In this document: positions 24,254 through 25,129 of the stretch, one piece after another
How the letters are laid out: each line of letters opens with the position of its first letter
Numbering within the stretch: the stretch's first letter is position 1
Made by a program: the position numbers and the translations under genes
The notes under the pieces: model-generated
What the model saw: only the letters and a program-made list of their open reading frames with translations
Database searches by the model: none
Told to the model about the DNA's origin: nothing
Source: CAZPMT01 sp964587655
GTDB lineage: Bacteria > Hydrogenedentota > Hydrogenedentia > Hydrogenedentales > SLHB01
Direction: 5' to 3'
NCBI GenBank assembly: GCA_964587655.1
Contig: CAZPMT010000078.1
Location: forward strand, 1-25,129
Length of the DNA: 25,129 nucleotides

Positions 24254-24838
24254 TTACTTCTTCTCTGGCTGCTTCTTTTCCTCGGGCTTCTTCTCGGGGG
24301 CAATCAGACTCTTCCCGGCCACCAACGTATCGAGTTCCTTCGTGATCCGTTCCTGGAAGTCCTGCGCCAGGCCGACGTGGGCCGCCTGGATCACGCCCTC
24401 CTTATCGATAATGACGCTCATGGGTATGCCGTCAACCCCATAATCGTTGGAGACTTTGCCGTCCTTGTCCAGTGCTGCGGTGAATTTCAGAGCGGTCTTT
24501 TCCTGGAAAGCTTTGATCGCCTCAGGCGATTCGCCGACGTTCACCGCGTAGAAAACAACGCCCTTCGACTTGTACTTGTCGGTAACTTCCACCATGATCG
24601 GCATCAGCATCTTGCAAGGGGGACACCACGTGGCCCAGAAGTCCAACACCACAATGTCCTTCCCTTTATGCCCGGCGAGGCTCATCTTGCCGCCGACGAC
24701 GAGGTCCAACGAGAACCCGGGCGCCGCCTTACCCAAGAGTGGATACGGTGGTTCCTGCGCGCCCACGATCGAGTAGGCAAGCAGAAGCCCGCACGCAACC
24801 GCCAAGCTGGTAAACTGCACAGAGCGAGAGCTTATCAT
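24254..24838 (-). CDS. Exported TlpA/ResA-like thioredoxin
   Basis: The protein is 194 aa from the ATG at 24838, with AGAGGA 9 nt upstream. It begins with a signal peptide (SLAVACGLLLAYSIVGA-Q), so it acts outside the cytoplasm. The thioredoxin fold holds the redox pair in FWATWCPPCKM and the conserved cis-Pro in VDGIPMSVII. A charged low-complexity tail (PEEKKQPEKK) ends the chain. It would reduce disulfides of exported proteins, such as c-type cytochrome apoproteins, as TlpA/ResA proteins do. An upstream in-frame extension to 24928 would spoil the signal. Confidence 0.9.
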   Translation of the reverse strand: MISSRSVQFTSLAVACGLLLAYSIVGAQEPPYPLLGKAAPGFSLDLVVGGKMSLAGHKGKDIVVLDFWATWCPPCKMLMPIMVEVTDKYKSKGVVFYAVNVGESPEAIKAFQEKTALKFTAALDKDGKVSNDYGVDGIPMSVIIDKEGVIQAAHVGLAQDFQERITKELDTLVAGKSLIAPEKKPEEKKQPEKK

Positions 24839-24899
24839 CAAGTTTATCCTCTTCGTGAGTCTAACAACCGAGCCTGTCGATACATTCCACCTCGCAACA

Positions 24900-24928
24900 A
24901 TCCTACTGTGCCGAACCGCGGAAATCAA
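24900..24928 (-). promoter_or_regulatory. Predicted promoter of the thioredoxin-like gene
   Basis: Minus strand TTGATT (24928-24923), 17 nt, TAGGAT (24905-24900), about 60 nt upstream of the ATG. This supports the start at 24838 over 24928. Confidence 0.5.
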
Positions 24929-24965
24929 ACCACGAAGCGCGCTGAACAGGGCGGACGGATCTGAT

Positions 24966-24993
24966 CTTGCTGAGAAGTCCTCCCCTTAGCAAG
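24966..24993. repeat. Small inverted repeat
   Basis: CTTGCTGAG (24966-24974) pairs with CTTAGCAAG (24985-24993), 8 of 9 positions, around a 10-nt loop. It lies upstream of the thioredoxin promoter; its function is unknown. Confidence 0.5.
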
Positions 24994-25030
24994 AACGCGC
25001 CTGCCGTGGCGAAGCCGATGTCTTCTCACT

Positions 25031-25129
25031 GTGGTCGCGATGTCCCCGTCGCGTTTGGAAAGCGGCGAGGACGTTGTGGTCGCGACGTCCCCGTCGCGTT
25101 TGGAAAGCGGCGAGGACGCTGTGGTCGCG
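25031..25129. repeat. 45-bp tandem hairpin repeat reaching the window edge
   Basis: GTGGTCGCG begins at 25031, 25076 and 25121, exactly 45 bp apart, and the two complete units differ at only a few bases. Within each unit CGTCCCCGTCGC pairs imperfectly (10 of 12) with GCGGCGAGGACG around the loop GTTTGGAAA. At least 2.2 copies are present and the array continues out of the window. No gene is seen from 24929 to the end. Confidence 0.88.

Noticed and set aside
25031..25129. 45-bp repeat as a CRISPR array
   Set aside because: No variable spacers separate the units; the whole 45 bp repeats.

Overview
The window looks like chromosomal DNA of an uncultured, GC-rich bacterium of the Planctomycetota/Lentisphaerota/Hydrogenedentota kind, most likely Candidatus Hydrogenedentota. 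This is inferred from content, not from a marker phylogeny. The clues are a secreted protein ending in a very long Glu-Gly stalk, a TAT-exported sulfatase next to a sialidase-like protein, a fused ABC permease/CPBP protease, a UROD-family enzyme, and short-period intergenic repeat arrays. No rRNA, tRNA, CRISPR array, prophage or intact transposon was found. The dense coding, Shine-Dalgarno sites and sigma70-like promoters suggest a stable chromosomal region.

Layout. 1-2443 (minus): 3'-truncated secreted protein with about 14 propeller-type repeats and the Glu-Gly stalk, behind a well-formed promoter and a foldable ~255-nt leader. 3137-5059 (plus): large lipoprotein of unknown function. 5092-5184: inverted array of 9-nt GTGGAC repeats. 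5263-6720 (plus): sulfatase. 6757-7524 (minus): inositol-monophosphatase-like enzyme with an altered metal site. 7543-7901 (minus): DUF433 antitoxin with a decayed DUF5615-type toxin behind it. 8055-9088 (plus): PadR regulator overlapping a HAAS-type membrane protein. 9378-11243 (plus): sialidase-like secreted protein. 11281-14208 (minus): very large membrane protein joining two MFS-like halves, a spermidine-synthase-like domain and TPRs. 14411-15505 (plus): UROD-family protein. 15613-17332 (minus): response regulator followed by a radical SAM protein. 17444-19405 (minus): rpsA with a textbook terminator and promoter. 19568-22437 (minus): ABC exporter operon whose permease carries a CPBP protease. 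22782-24166 (plus): small protein, redox-disulfide protein, PHP-domain protein. 24254-24838 (minus): TlpA-like thioredoxin. 25031-25129: 45-bp hairpin tandem repeat running off the edge.

Working together. The sulfatase and sialidase-like protein fit extracellular degradation of sulfated, decorated glycans. The PadR/HAAS pair and the NatAB-type exporter fit envelope sensing and homeostasis. No single well-known multigene system dominates the window. The least explained items are the structured leader at 2444-2700, the periodic inverted array at 5092-5184, the MFS-MFS-synthase-TPR fusion, and the toxin remnant beside its intact antitoxin.
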